Shown here piece by piece: positions 1 to 8,104 of a DNA stretch of 64,000 bases. Source of the DNA: Pedobacter rhizosphaerae (GTDB lineage Bacteria; Bacteroidota; Bacteroidia; Sphingobacteriales; Sphingobacteriaceae); the NCBI RefSeq assembly GCF_900111155.1, contig NZ_FOGG01000006.1:1-64000 (forward strand). Direction: 5' to 3'. The position numbers and the translations under genes are program-made. The notes under the pieces are model-generated. The model searched no databases and was not told where the DNA came from. It saw nothing but the letters and a program-made list of their open reading frames with translations. The number at the start of each line of letters is the position of its first letter. Within the stretch, counting starts at the first letter, position 1.

Positions 1-308
1 CCTGTAATCGCGCTTACTCTTGACAGAACTCATTCAGATCTCCCGGGGTAAAACAATCTACTTCCTATGGATGTGGCCCCTGTATTTACGTAATAGTCCC
101 CGTGCAGTATTGGGCTTCTGTTTGTATGGCAACATCACCCGGACTAAATCCGCCTTATATACAGTTTCTGTTCGTAAGCCCCCATATTTGCCGCGGACTT
201 CCTTCAGATTCGCAGTCACCCACGACACCCTTGTCTATAGCTAACACTTCCTACTGCAAAGCGTGTTCGGGACTCTAACCCTATAGTCGATTGCCATGCC
301 CGGCGCAC
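1..308 (-). mobile_element. Group IIC intron, 5' part (domains I to about III), truncated by the window edge
   Basis: Read on the minus strand from 308, the sequence starts GTGCGCCGGGCATGG and goes on with CTATAGGGTTAGAGTCCCG, AAGGGTGTC, GAATCTGAAGGAAG and CGGCAAA. These are the conserved blocks, in order, of domain I of group IIC introns, recalled from the Oceanobacillus iheyensis intron. A block near positions 30-48 (ACCCCGGGAGATCTG on the minus strand) resembles the end of domain III. The reverse transcriptase in domain IV would therefore lie left of the window. The intron starts a few bases beyond the T-tract of the cysN terminator, and insertion 3' of terminator hairpins is the hallmark of class C introns. 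A 74-codon plus-strand reading frame inside it is a shadow. Confidence 0.88.
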
Positions 309-311
309 CAT

Positions 312-344
312 AAAAAAAGCAGGTATCCGTAGATATCCTGCTTT
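312..344 (-). terminator. Intrinsic terminator after cysN
   Basis: The arms AAAGCAGG and CCTGCTTT form a stem that extends through TATC/GATA with one bulged base around a CGTA loop. On the minus strand seven T residues follow. It ends the cysD-cysN transcript and is also the apparent target site of the group IIC intron. Confidence 0.85.
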
Positions 345-402
345 ACTCATTACCCTCAATCCCTTAGGATATAAGGCTTCATTATATTTGGTTGTGGTTT
401 AC

Positions 403-1653
403 TTATTCAACTACAGCCCTGAACATCAACGCACCCACAGTAAGGTTTGTGCGGCTATCAACCAAAATTGCAGAACCGTTACTGCGGTTCTCATCATAAA
501 GGTCGAAGGCCAATGCATCAGCTGTTTTCAATATTACTCTACCAATATCATTTAATTTAAATTCTTCCGCAGCATGCTTCTCTAAGGTATTGATATCTAC
601 CTTGTGAAGTATTTCGCTAATTTTTGTTTTAGTAACCTTGCTATTGTGCTGAATGAGATACATAATTGAGGTATCCAAAGCACGGGTATCCATCCAACAT
701 AAATCGGCCTCAATTAATTTAGATTCCTGTGGTAAGGCCGAAGCATTCACGATGGTATCTCCGCGGCTAATATCTACATCATCGCTTAAGTGAATGGTTA
801 CCGATTGGCCTGCATGAGCTTCTGCAGGTGCCTGATCAAAAAATTCGATTTTTTCGATGGTGGAGCATGCACCTGAAGGCAAAACAGTTACCCTGTCGTT
901 TACCTTAAAAGTACCACTCAATACGCGACCTGCATAACCACGATAATCATGTAGTTCGTCTGTTTGCGGACGAATAACCCACTGAACAGGCATTCTGGCT
1001 TGTTGAGATTCGTCTAAATGATCGGTATCTACCTGTTCTAAAAAGTGTAACAAGCTTTCACCTTCGTACCAATCCATCCGCTCCGAAGGCTGAACAATAT
1101 TATCGCCCTTTAAGGCGCTAACAGGTATATAAGTTACGTCTTGAAGCTTTAGTTGTTGGGCTAAAACCTTATATTTTTCTATGATGGCATCAAAAACAGT
1201 TTCACTGTAATCAACCATATCCATTTTGTTTACGCAAACAACGATATGCTTAATTCCTAGTAAAGAAACCAGATAAGAGTGTCTGATGGTTTGTTCTACC
1301 ACACCATTTCTGGCATCTATTAAAATGATAGCTAGATTAGCCGTAGATGCACCAGTAACCATATTCCTGGTATATTGGATATGCCCAGGGGTATCTGCAA
1401 TAATGAATTTACGCTTATCCGTTTGAAAATATTTGTAAGCCACATCAATGGTAATGCCTTGCTCGCGCTCTGCACGTAAACCATCGGTGAGAATAGCTAA
1501 ATCAATTGTTCCATCATCGTTTTTATGGTTTGAGCTTTGCAATGCTTCTAACTGATCGGCTAAAATGGAATCTGTATCGTATAACAAGCGACCAATGAGG
1601 GTACTTTTACCGTCATCTACACTGCCCGCTGTGAAAAATTTTAATATGTTCAT
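403..1653 (-). CDS. cysN: Sulfate adenylyltransferase subunit 1 (GTPase subunit, CysN)
   Basis: With CysD, this GTPase drives formation of adenosine 5'-phosphosulfate (APS) from sulfate and ATP in the cytoplasm. The 416-residue protein has the full translation-factor GTPase signature: P-loop GSVDDGKS at about 10-17, switch region AEREQGITID at 61-70, DTPGH at 87-91 and NKMD at 142-145, followed by EF-Tu-like beta-barrel domains. No C-terminal APS kinase (CysC) domain is present. That fits the downstream reductase, which looks like an APS rather than a PAPS enzyme. It lies 73 bases after cysD and is the last gene before the terminator. The ATG at 1653 starts directly into the usual N-terminus. 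Confidence 0.97.
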   Translation of the reverse strand: MNILKFFTAGSVDDGKSTLIGRLLYDTDSILADQLEALQSSNHKNDDGTIDLAILTDGLRAEREQGITIDVAYKYFQTDKRKFIIADTPGHIQYTRNMVTGASTANLAIILIDARNGVVEQTIRHSYLVSLLGIKHIVVCVNKMDMVDYSETVFDAIIEKYKVLAQQLKLQDVTYIPVSALKGDNIVQPSERMDWYEGESLLHFLEQVDTDHLDESQQARMPVQWVIRPQTDELHDYRGYAGRVLSGTFKVNDRVTVLPSGACSTIEKIEFFDQAPAEAHAGQSVTIHLSDDVDISRGDTIVNASALPQESKLIEADLCWMDTRALDTSIMYLIQHNSKVTKTKISEILHKVDINTLEKHAAEEFKLNDIGRVILKTADALAFDLYDENRSNGSAILVDSRTNLTVGALMFRAVVE

Positions 1654-1696
1654 AATTGAAAATGATTGAATGAGTGAGGGTTTGAATTAATGAATT

Positions 1697-1731
1697 GACT
1701 CAAGACTAAAGACTCCCGACTCAAGACTAAA
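1697..1731. repeat. Heptamer-phased repeat, five units of GACTnnn
   Basis: Five consecutive 7-base units read GACTCAA, GACTAAA, GACTCCC, GACTCAA, GACTAAA with no phase break. The array covers the cysD stop codon (1727-1729) and the start of the cysD-cysN gap. It belongs to the same style of array seen at 2833-2860, 36853-36929 and 50222-50298. Confidence 0.8.
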
Positions 1732-2632
1732 AATATCCTCCTTTTTTCCTATCCTCCATGGCAGCCTCAGAAACTTTATCATCCAAACGTGCACCACGTT
1801 CTGAAATCTTGGAAGCGCTGATTTCTTCAATAATATCATCTATTAAATCTGCATCAGATTCTACTGCTGCTGTACATGACATATCCCCTACTGTTCTGAA
1901 CCGCACCTTTTTACTTACTACAATATCTTCATCATCCATATTTAAAAAGGGCGATGCAGCCATTAATTGTCCATTTCTGGTGATACAATCGCGCTGATGC
2001 GAAAAGTATATACTTGGCAATTCTATTTTCTCTCTGCGGATATAATTCCAAACGTCAAGTTCGGTCCAGTTGCTGATTGGGAAAACACGAACATTTTCCC
2101 CTTTATGAATTTTACCGTTGTAGATATTCCAAAGTTCGGGGCGCTGGCGTTTAGGATCCCATTGGCCAAACTCATCACGAACAGAGAAAATACGCTCTTT
2201 TGCCCTTGCTTTTTCTTCGTCTCTTCGCGCTCCGCCAATACAGGCATCAAATTCGTATTTAGCAATGGTATCTAATAAGGTAACGGTTTGCAGTGCGTTT
2301 CTACTGGCATTCTTTCCTTTTTGTTCTACCACCTTACCCTGATCGATTGATTCTTGCACAGAGCCTACAATTAGTCTTTCACCAATTCTTTCGATCATTC
2401 TATCACGATAATCGATGGTTTCTTCAAAGTTATGGCCAGTATCAATATGAACCAAAGGAAATGGAAATTTACCCGGGCGGAAAGCTTTTTCGGCCAACCG
2501 CACCAAAGTTATAGAATCTTTACCGCCAGAAAATAGTAAGGCTGGCTTTTCAAACTGCCCCGCTACTTCACGCAAAATGTGAATCGCTTCGGCCTCCAGC
2601 TCGTCTAAATAATCAAAATTATATGTACTCAT
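1727..2632 (-). CDS. cysD: Sulfate adenylyltransferase subunit 2 (CysD)
   Basis: This is the catalytic subunit of the heterodimeric ATP sulfurylase, which adenylates sulfate to APS. It belongs to the PP-loop ATP pyrophosphatase superfamily, and the PP-loop SGGKDS is at about residues 35-40. The later IGGARRDEEKARAKERIFS stretch and the HQRDC segment are typical of CysD. I start at the ATG at 2632, giving 301 residues beginning MSTYNFDYLDELEAEAI. The reading frame also extends upstream to a TTG at 2647, which is less likely. cysN follows in the same direction. The 220-base gap to cysH upstream could hold a separate promoter, but none is clear. Confidence 0.97.
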   Translation of the reverse strand: MSTYNFDYLDELEAEAIHILREVAGQFEKPALLFSGGKDSITLVRLAEKAFRPGKFPFPLVHIDTGHNFEETIDYRDRMIERIGERLIVGSVQESIDQGKVVEQKGKNASRNALQTVTLLDTIAKYEFDACIGGARRDEEKARAKERIFSVRDEFGQWDPKRQRPELWNIYNGKIHKGENVRVFPISNWTELDVWNYIRREKIELPSIYFSHQRDCITRNGQLMAASPFLNMDDEDIVVSKKVRFRTVGDMSCTAAVESDADLIDDIIEEISASKISERGARLDDKVSEAAMEDRKKGGYF

Positions 2633-2832
2633 TTCGTATTGTTGCAAGTTTACACTGAAGTTTTGAATGAGTGATGGAGTGAATGAGTGAATTATGCGCT
2701 ATCCGGTTCCGATCTATTCTAATTCAGTATGTTATATTTATTTGTTGTTTTGTTTAATGTTTAACTGTTTAATTGACCAAACTGAGTAATCGTTAAACTG
2801 TTTAATTGTTGAGTTGGTGAGTTGAGAAAAGC

Positions 2833-2860
2833 CAACTGTCAACTGAAAACTGCTAACTCC
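2833..2860. repeat. Heptamer-phased repeat at the cysH stop codon
   Basis: Four in-phase 7-base units, CAACTGT, CAACTGA, AAACTGC and TAACTCC, overlap the cysH stop (2853-2855). The rest of the gap to cysD (2660-2830) is low-complexity DNA made of GTGAATGA-like and GTTTAACTGTTTAATTG-like repeats. No gene or clear hairpin is visible there. Confidence 0.6.
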
Positions 2861-3572
2861 CCACGCTCTTTACCTCAGTAGCATGCAAGCCACATTCCTT
2901 TTTACTTTGCTCTTCCCACCACCATCTTCCAGCTCTAAAATCTTCTCCAGGTGCAACAGCTCTTGTACAAGGAGCGCATCCAATACTTGGGAAGCCCTTA
3001 TCATGAAGGGTATTATAAACGATGTTATTTGCTTTGATATAGTTTTTTACATCAGCTAAAGTCCAATCGAAAATCGGGTGGAATTTAACCAACTGATTGC
3101 CTTCGTCCCATTCTAAATCGTGCATATCTTCCCTGTTCGGACTTTGTTCCGCTCTAATTCCGGTAATCCAGATTTTATTACCTGTTAAAGCTCTTTTTAA
3201 AGGTTCAATTTTACGAATGTAGCAGCATTCCTTCCTGTTTTCTACCGACTCATAAAAACTATTTGGTCCTTTGGTATTCACCATATCCTGCAATAATTCA
3301 TTATTAGGATAATAGGCATGGATAGGTTTATTATAAATTTCTAAAGTCCTGTTCCACACGTAGTAGGTTTCGGGGAATAGCCGTCCGGTTTCTAAGGTAA
3401 AGACTTTTATAGGAATATTATTGGCAAAAATGAGATGGGTTATGGCCTGATCTTCCCAGCCAAAACTGGTAGAGAAGATAATTTCACCGGCATATTTTTC
3501 TGCCAGGAGCTTTAATTTCCCAATTACATCTAAACCTTGCAGTTCATTTTTTATCTCTTCCAGATTCACCAT
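2853..3572 (-). CDS. cysH: Assimilatory adenylyl-sulfate (APS) reductase, CysH family
   Basis: It reduces adenylylated sulfate to sulfite with thioredoxin-type reductant in the cytoplasm. The 239-residue protein carries the cysteine pairs that bind a [4Fe-4S] cluster: ECCYIRK (Cys116-Cys117) and GCAPC (Cys199, Cys202). The C-terminal ECGLH motif (Cys227) holds the catalytic cysteine. In this family the CC...CxxC set marks enzymes acting on APS, whereas classical PAPS reductases lack it; the absence of cysC here agrees. The start is the ATG at 3572, with a GTG directly before it at 3575. The upstream fusion gene stops at 3576, so the two are tightly coupled. The name cysH is by family; substrate choice is inferred. 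Confidence 0.93.
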   Translation of the reverse strand: MVNLEEIKNELQGLDVIGKLKLLAEKYAGEIIFSTSFGWEDQAITHLIFANNIPIKVFTLETGRLFPETYYVWNRTLEIYNKPIHAYYPNNELLQDMVNTKGPNSFYESVENRKECCYIRKIEPLKRALTGNKIWITGIRAEQSPNREDMHDLEWDEGNQLVKFHPIFDWTLADVKNYIKANNIVYNTLHDKGFPSIGCAPCTRAVAPGEDFRAGRWWWEEQSKKECGLHATEVKSVGS

Positions 3573-3575
3573 CAC

Positions 3576-5087
3576 CTAAAATAATTTCAATATAAATAAA
3601 ATAACACTCCTTAAACTAACTCCCATTACAATAATCCCTACGGCCACCATAATGGTTTTTGCAGAGATTTTATTGGAAACCTTCGCTGCAATAGGAGAAG
3701 CTAAAGCACTTCCAATAATTAATCCAAGAACAGCTTCCCAATACTTTCCTCCCAACATGGTGAAAAAAGTAAGAGAGCTTAATGTTGCAATAAAAAAGCG
3801 GCTAATTTTCACTGTTCCTAAAGAAAACAGCGGATGTCTGCCACCGGCAATTAGACTAGACAATACGATTGATCCCCAACCACCACCAAAGGCAGCGTCG
3901 ATAAACCCACCAACAAAACCTAAAAATCCGATTCTTTTAATCTTGTGTTCTGCTTTTTTTCTTTTGATGTTGAAGGCTTTCATTAAGATGATTCCGCCTA
4001 AGAATAAAGTATAAACCGCTACTACAGGTTTTACATAAGCGCTATAGTGCTCTAAGGAAGATAAAATGTAAGCACCCAGAACTGCTCCGATAATTGCGGG
4101 GATAATTAAAATTTTAAAAAGTTTCCAATTTACATTGCCCATGCGATAGTGCATCCACCCTGCAATACCATTACTCATTACTTCAGAAATATGAATGGCC
4201 ATACTGGCTGATGCGGGAGGTAAACCCATGGCCAATGAAAAAGAGGCTGATGTTACACCGTAAGACATTCCGATAGCCCCATCTACCATGGCAAAAACAA
4301 ACCCGGCACCTAAAAACCAATAAAATAAAGGATCGATATTGATAAAGAAGGTTTGAAACTCGGGTTCAGTATTCCATAACGTCACCCCTACTCCTCCAAT
4401 AAACAATAAAGCAACCAGCCAAATCAGCCATTTCATGTTGGCCTCAACAAAGCTCTTTTTAGGGTTAACCAGGCTTTCGGTTACTTTATTCAGCTTTTTT
4501 ACCTTAGCAGAAAAATCGCCATTTAAAGTTTGGCGTAATGCACTCATGTTTTGAAGTGTAGCATCTAGTTCTGCTGGAATTCCTTCACTTAAAATCTGTT
4601 TCAACCTTTTAGCAATGGTTGGAGATTTACCGTTGGTTGAAATGGCAATCTTTAAATCGCCCTTCTGCACAATAGATCCCAAGTAGAAATCGCAAAGATC
4701 AGGCTTATCGGCAACATTAATTAAGAGGCCTTTATCATGCGTTACCCTTCTTATTTCTTCATTTAAGATATTATTATTAGTAGCGGCAAAAACGATGTCG
4801 ACATCCTGAAGATCAGACACATCGAAACTCTTTTGCTTTACCTTTATGCGAGGATAATCAGCAATAAGCTTATAAACCTCAGGAGAAACAATTTCGGCCA
4901 CGATAGTAATCTGTGCCTGGCGACTATTACTGATAATAGCCGTTAATTTCTCCAAACCAATATTACCTGCTCCAATTAACAACGTACGCAACTTATTCAG
5001 TTTAACAAAAACCGGAAATAGCTGGTTACCCTTTTCTTCTTCTGAGAAAACGACTGCGTTGTTGTCTGGATTAGGCGATTGTTGCAT
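3576..5087 (-). CDS. Fusion protein: precorrin-2 dehydrogenase (Met8/CysG-N-like) plus TauE/SafE membrane domain
   Basis: The N-terminal part (about 22-215) resembles Met8/SirC-type precorrin-2 dehydrogenase/sirohydrochlorin ferrochelatase. It has an NAD-binding GAGNIG at 39-44, FAATNNN at 100-106, NVADKPDLCDF around 124-134 and ISTNGKSP at 149-156. The C-terminal part (about 219-503) is a hydrophobic multi-span domain of the TauE/SafE sulfite-exporter family, with repeats such as MVDGAIGMSYGV and FIDAAFGGGWGS. The first part would finish siroheme for sulfite reductase; the second would move a sulfur oxyanion across the inner membrane, direction unknown. The ATG at 5087 overlaps the end of cobA by 17 bases, indicating translational coupling. 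No other sulfate or sulfite transporter is seen in the operon. Confidence 0.9.
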   Translation of the reverse strand: MQQSPNPDNNAVVFSEEEKGNQLFPVFVKLNKLRTLLIGAGNIGLEKLTAIISNSRQAQITIVAEIVSPEVYKLIADYPRIKVKQKSFDVSDLQDVDIVFAATNNNILNEEIRRVTHDKGLLINVADKPDLCDFYLGSIVQKGDLKIAISTNGKSPTIAKRLKQILSEGIPAELDATLQNMSALRQTLNGDFSAKVKKLNKVTESLVNPKKSFVEANMKWLIWLVALLFIGGVGVTLWNTEPEFQTFFINIDPLFYWFLGAGFVFAMVDGAIGMSYGVTSASFSLAMGLPPASASMAIHISEVMSNGIAGWMHYRMGNVNWKLFKILIIPAIIGAVLGAYILSSLEHYSAYVKPVVAVYTLFLGGIILMKAFNIKRKKAEHKIKRIGFLGFVGGFIDAAFGGGWGSIVLSSLIAGGRHPLFSLGTVKISRFFIATLSSLTFFTMLGGKYWEAVLGLIIGSALASPIAAKVSNKISAKTIMVAVGIIVMGVSLRSVILFILKLF

Positions 5088-5847
5088 ATTGTTTAATAAT
5101 GTTCTTAAATGATGGATGTAAAGAAACTACTTCTCCGAAAATTAACAAAGCTGGTGCCTTAATATTTTCTTGAACAACTTCTTTTTGAATGTTTTCTACT
5201 GTAGATATTATCAATTTCTCTTCTTCGGAAGAACCGTTTTGTATTACAGCGGCAGGTAAGTTTCTTTTCCCTGCGGTTTTAAAAATGTCTACAATTCTAT
5301 CTAATTTTTTCAGCCCCATTAAAACCACAACAGTTGCATTTGAATGTGCGGCCTGATAAATATCGCTTGACACTTCTCCAGAGGTGGTGGTACCGGTAAT
5401 TACCCAAAAACTTTCGCTTAAGCCACGATGGGTTACCGGAATTTGCTGCAAGCCGGGTACACCTATAGAACTAGAAATACCTGGAATTACACTTACCGGG
5501 ATGCTATAAGATGCGGCATAATCTAATTCTTCATATCCCCTACCGAAAACAAATGGATCGCCTCCTTTTAAGCGCACCACATGGCCGTAATTTAAGGCAT
5601 AATCTACCATGAGTTTATTAATGGTATCCTGAGGGTAAGAATGTTCACCAGAACGCTTACCTACGTATACTTTTATGGCCGCTTTTGGTGCATGTTCTAA
5701 CAAAGCTTCATTGGTTAGGGCGTCGTAAAGTACAACGTCTGCAGCTTGCAAGGCTTTTACGCCTTTCAAAGTTAACAAGTCCGGATCTCCCGGGCCTGCA
5801 CCTAAGAGCGTAATTTTGGGTTCTTTATTTAAATTCTGCTCAGTCAT
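5071..5847 (-). CDS. cobA: Uroporphyrinogen-III C-methyltransferase (CobA/SUMT), sulfur locus copy
   Basis: It methylates uroporphyrinogen III twice with S-adenosylmethionine to give precorrin-2, the siroheme precursor. At 258 residues it has the normal single-domain length. It shows the standard motifs: GAGPGDPDLLTLKG near 16-29, VRLKGGDPFVFGRG near 92-105, VIPGISS and PVTHRG. It starts two bases after the stop of sulfite reductase and overlaps the Met8/TauE fusion by 17 bases, so CobA and the fusion together supply siroheme to the reductase made from the same transcript. A second, divergent copy is in the nitrate locus at 45083-45853. Confidence 0.95.
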   Translation of the reverse strand: MTEQNLNKEPKITLLGAGPGDPDLLTLKGVKALQAADVVLYDALTNEALLEHAPKAAIKVYVGKRSGEHSYPQDTINKLMVDYALNYGHVVRLKGGDPFVFGRGYEELDYAASYSIPVSVIPGISSSIGVPGLQQIPVTHRGLSESFWVITGTTTSGEVSSDIYQAAHSNATVVVLMGLKKLDRIVDIFKTAGKRNLPAAVIQNGSSEEEKLIISTVENIQKEVVQENIKAPALLIFGEVVSLHPSFKNIIKQYATIA

Positions 5848-5849
5848 AA

Positions 5850-7940
5850 TTATACGGTTGCTAAACTCCTTTTAGCTTTAATCTGGTTTAAAAATTCACC
5901 TGCCTCTTCATAGTACTTTTGTGCAAACGCCGCTGTTGGCTCATTTTTATTAATTTGCAAAACGAAGTCGGAGAAGCTGCTTCCTAAATTAAATTCTCCT
6001 GTTTCCACATAGTGATTATCAAACTCTCTGATCACCCCTGCCTGTGTGCTGCTGTTTACGCCTTTATCGAGAAGTAAAGATTTTGCTGCGCTTACCAAGG
6101 TACTGTAAGTATGGTAAATCGAATCGGCAAAAGCACCTTTATCTAAATTCTGTTTTGCCCAACCGAATTTCTCATCAGCCTCTAATAATAAAGTGGCTAC
6201 CAAATCAATTACTACGCCTGCACATTCACCCACTCCAATAGCGGTTGCAAATTGTTCTACATGGCCCCAATCTACAAACTCTTCATCCTGTAAGTTGGTA
6301 AGGTCTGCCAATGGCTTTAACAGCTGATAGAAGTAATCTTTACCTTGTTTATCATAATACTGATGAAAATTCTCTCCAGTTAAGCTATTCTCTTTAAAAT
6401 CATTTAACAAATAATGAAGCACACTCGTTGCTCTTTTAGAAGGCACCTTAATTACGCGTTCTGCTACCCTGCCTACACCGTCACCTACTGTTCCGCCGCC
6501 AAGCATAACCTGTACTGCAGGAACAACTTTACCAACTGCTTTTAAAGAGCTGCCATGGAATCCAATTTCTGCAAGACCATGCTGCCCACACGAGTTCATA
6601 CAGCCGCTAATCTTGATATTAAGATTCTTTTCGTAAATAAACTCTGGAAAATCATTATAAATTACATCCTCTAATACTTCTGCCAAAGTCATGGAATTAG
6701 ATATCCCTAAATTACAGGTATCTGTTCCCGGACAAGTGGTAATATCGGCCAGGCTATCAAAGCCAGCGGTAGTAAAGCCTATTTTATTGAGGGCAACGTA
6801 TAAAGAAGGAATTGCTTCTGCCCTTACATATTTCAATAACAAGCCCTGGTTTTGCGTAATTCTGATTTCGTCGGCCACGTATGGTTTAATCGCTTCCACA
6901 AAAGCACGTGCTTTATCAGTTTTGATATCACCCACCTTTACTTTGACGTATACGCCGTAAAATCCGCTTTGTTTCTGTTCTATTACATTGGTTGCGAACC
7001 AGTGCTTATAGTGTTGCTCATTTTCAATTTCAACATCACCATAGTTTAAAGCTTGTGGCAATGCGGGTTCAACAACTGTATTGCGGTCAATTTCAAAAGT
7101 TTTAACCTTATTGGCAATGCGTTCTTCTGCTACCAGGCGCAATACTTCTTCCAGGCCTAATTTCTGAACCAGATACTTCATTCTGGCTTTGTTGCGGTTA
7201 CTTCTTTCACCGTAACGATCAAAAACACGTAAAACAGACTCTGTAAACGGAATCAATTGATCTTCAGGTAAAAATTCGTGCACGGCATTGGCGAGGAAGG
7301 GTTGCGCACCCAAACCACCTGCAAAAAGAACTTTAAAACCTCTTTCCCCCTGCTCATTAATTTTCGGGATAAACCCTAAATCGTGAATGTAACTGAATGC
7401 TGTGTCTTTATCACTGGATGAAAAAGAAATTTTTATTTTTCTTCCCATTTCCTGACAAATCGGGTTGCGAAGAAAATAAGCAAAAACAGCTTGTGCATAA
7501 GGAGAAACATCAAAAGGCTCTTCTGCATCTATACCCGCATTCGGCGAAGCGGTTACATTACGAACAGTATTTCCGCAGGCTTCTCTTAAAGTAATATCAT
7601 CCTGTTCCAGCTTAGCCCAAAGTTCAGGGGTTCTATCTAAACTTACATAATGAATTTGTATATCCTGACGAGTAGTGAGGTGCAAATTACCACTGCCATA
7701 TTCATCGGCAATATCGGCAATACGCAATAACTGTTTAAAGGTTACTTTACCAAAAGGCAATTTGATCCTTACCATTTGTACTCCTGGCTGTCTTTGTCCG
7801 TAAACTCCTCTAGCCAAACGTAAACTTCTAAACTTTTCCTCATGAATGGTTCCATCCCGAAAAGCCCTAATTTTCTTTTCTAGATCAATAATATCCTGTT
7901 CAACTATCGGATTTTCGAGTTCTGTTCTGAAACTTTGCAT
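5850..7940 (-). CDS. cysI: Siroheme-dependent sulfite reductase (CysI/NirA family) with C-terminal extension
   Basis: It reduces sulfite to sulfide with six electrons. The N-terminal and central parts hold two ferredoxin-like half-domains (LTTRQDIQIHYV at 88-99) and the siroheme/[4Fe-4S] ligands Cys403-x5-Cys409 (CPGTDTC) and Cys447-x3-Cys451 (CMNSC). At 696 residues it is about 130-150 longer than a usual hemoprotein subunit. The added C-terminal stretch (about 550-696) looks all-helical and may be HEPN-like. Ferredoxin-dependent nitrite reductases are close relatives, so specificity is inferred from the sulfur operon. It is the first large gene of the operon and is preceded by a short Cys-rich ORF and a terminator-like hairpin. 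Confidence 0.92.
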   Translation of the reverse strand: MQSFRTELENPIVEQDIIDLEKKIRAFRDGTIHEEKFRSLRLARGVYGQRQPGVQMVRIKLPFGKVTFKQLLRIADIADEYGSGNLHLTTRQDIQIHYVSLDRTPELWAKLEQDDITLREACGNTVRNVTASPNAGIDAEEPFDVSPYAQAVFAYFLRNPICQEMGRKIKISFSSSDKDTAFSYIHDLGFIPKINEQGERGFKVLFAGGLGAQPFLANAVHEFLPEDQLIPFTESVLRVFDRYGERSNRNKARMKYLVQKLGLEEVLRLVAEERIANKVKTFEIDRNTVVEPALPQALNYGDVEIENEQHYKHWFATNVIEQKQSGFYGVYVKVKVGDIKTDKARAFVEAIKPYVADEIRITQNQGLLLKYVRAEAIPSLYVALNKIGFTTAGFDSLADITTCPGTDTCNLGISNSMTLAEVLEDVIYNDFPEFIYEKNLNIKISGCMNSCGQHGLAEIGFHGSSLKAVGKVVPAVQVMLGGGTVGDGVGRVAERVIKVPSKRATSVLHYLLNDFKENSLTGENFHQYYDKQGKDYFYQLLKPLADLTNLQDEEFVDWGHVEQFATAIGVGECAGVVIDLVATLLLEADEKFGWAKQNLDKGAFADSIYHTYSTLVSAAKSLLLDKGVNSSTQAGVIREFDNHYVETGEFNLGSSFSDFVLQINKNEPTAAFAQKYYEEAGEFLNQIKAKRSLATV

Positions 7941-7965
7941 GTTTTGTTGTTGTTGTTATTATTCT

Positions 7966-7994
7966 AAAAATGCCTCTCTTATAGGAGAAGCATT
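7966..7994 (-). promoter_or_regulatory. Terminator-like (attenuator) hairpin in the sulfite reductase leader
   Basis: On the minus strand AATGCTTCTC, a six-base loop CTATAA and GAGAGGCATT form a 10-bp stem with one G-T pair. TTT follows the stem, for a T run of five that includes the stem end. It lies about 25 bases before the cysI ATG and 38 bases after the stop of the short leader ORF. The segment GAAGAGAGC (8032-8024), which overlaps that stop codon, can pair imperfectly with the first arm (GCTTCTC) as an alternative fold. The layout matches transcription attenuation. No structure calculation was run. Confidence 0.55.
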
Positions 7995-8031
7995 TCCATT
8001 TTATACCTAAAAAATGTTAATACGCTCTCTT

Positions 8032-8100
8032 CTACCTTGTTTTTTTACAACAACGCATCAGGTTACACATCTGATAATTAGCTATAAATTCTAAATTCAT
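8032..8100 (-). CDS. Putative 22-residue Cys-rich leader peptide
   Basis: On the minus strand an ATG at 8100 opens a 22-codon frame ending TAG at 8034-8032. The C-terminal half reads MCNLMRCCKKTR, so three of its last eleven residues are cysteine, encoded by TGT, including an adjacent pair at residues 17-18. It sits directly upstream of a terminator-like hairpin and of a sulfate-to-sulfide operon, where low charged tRNA-Cys would be the natural signal. This is the arrangement of an amino-acid leader peptide. GAAGG immediately precedes the ATG, and a TATATTTG (-7 type) sits only five bases upstream, which would give a very short or absent 5' leader. Translation is unproven. Confidence 0.55.
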   Translation of the reverse strand: MNLEFIANYQMCNLMRCCKKTR

Positions 8101-8104
8101 CCTT

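Noticed and set aside
20..244. Plus-strand reading frame of 74 codons
   Set aside because: It lies within conserved group IIC intron RNA domains on the other strand and has no protein-like features.
2023..2265. Second minus-strand frame of 80 codons inside cysD
   Set aside because: It overlaps the well-conserved cysD frame and has no recognisable features.
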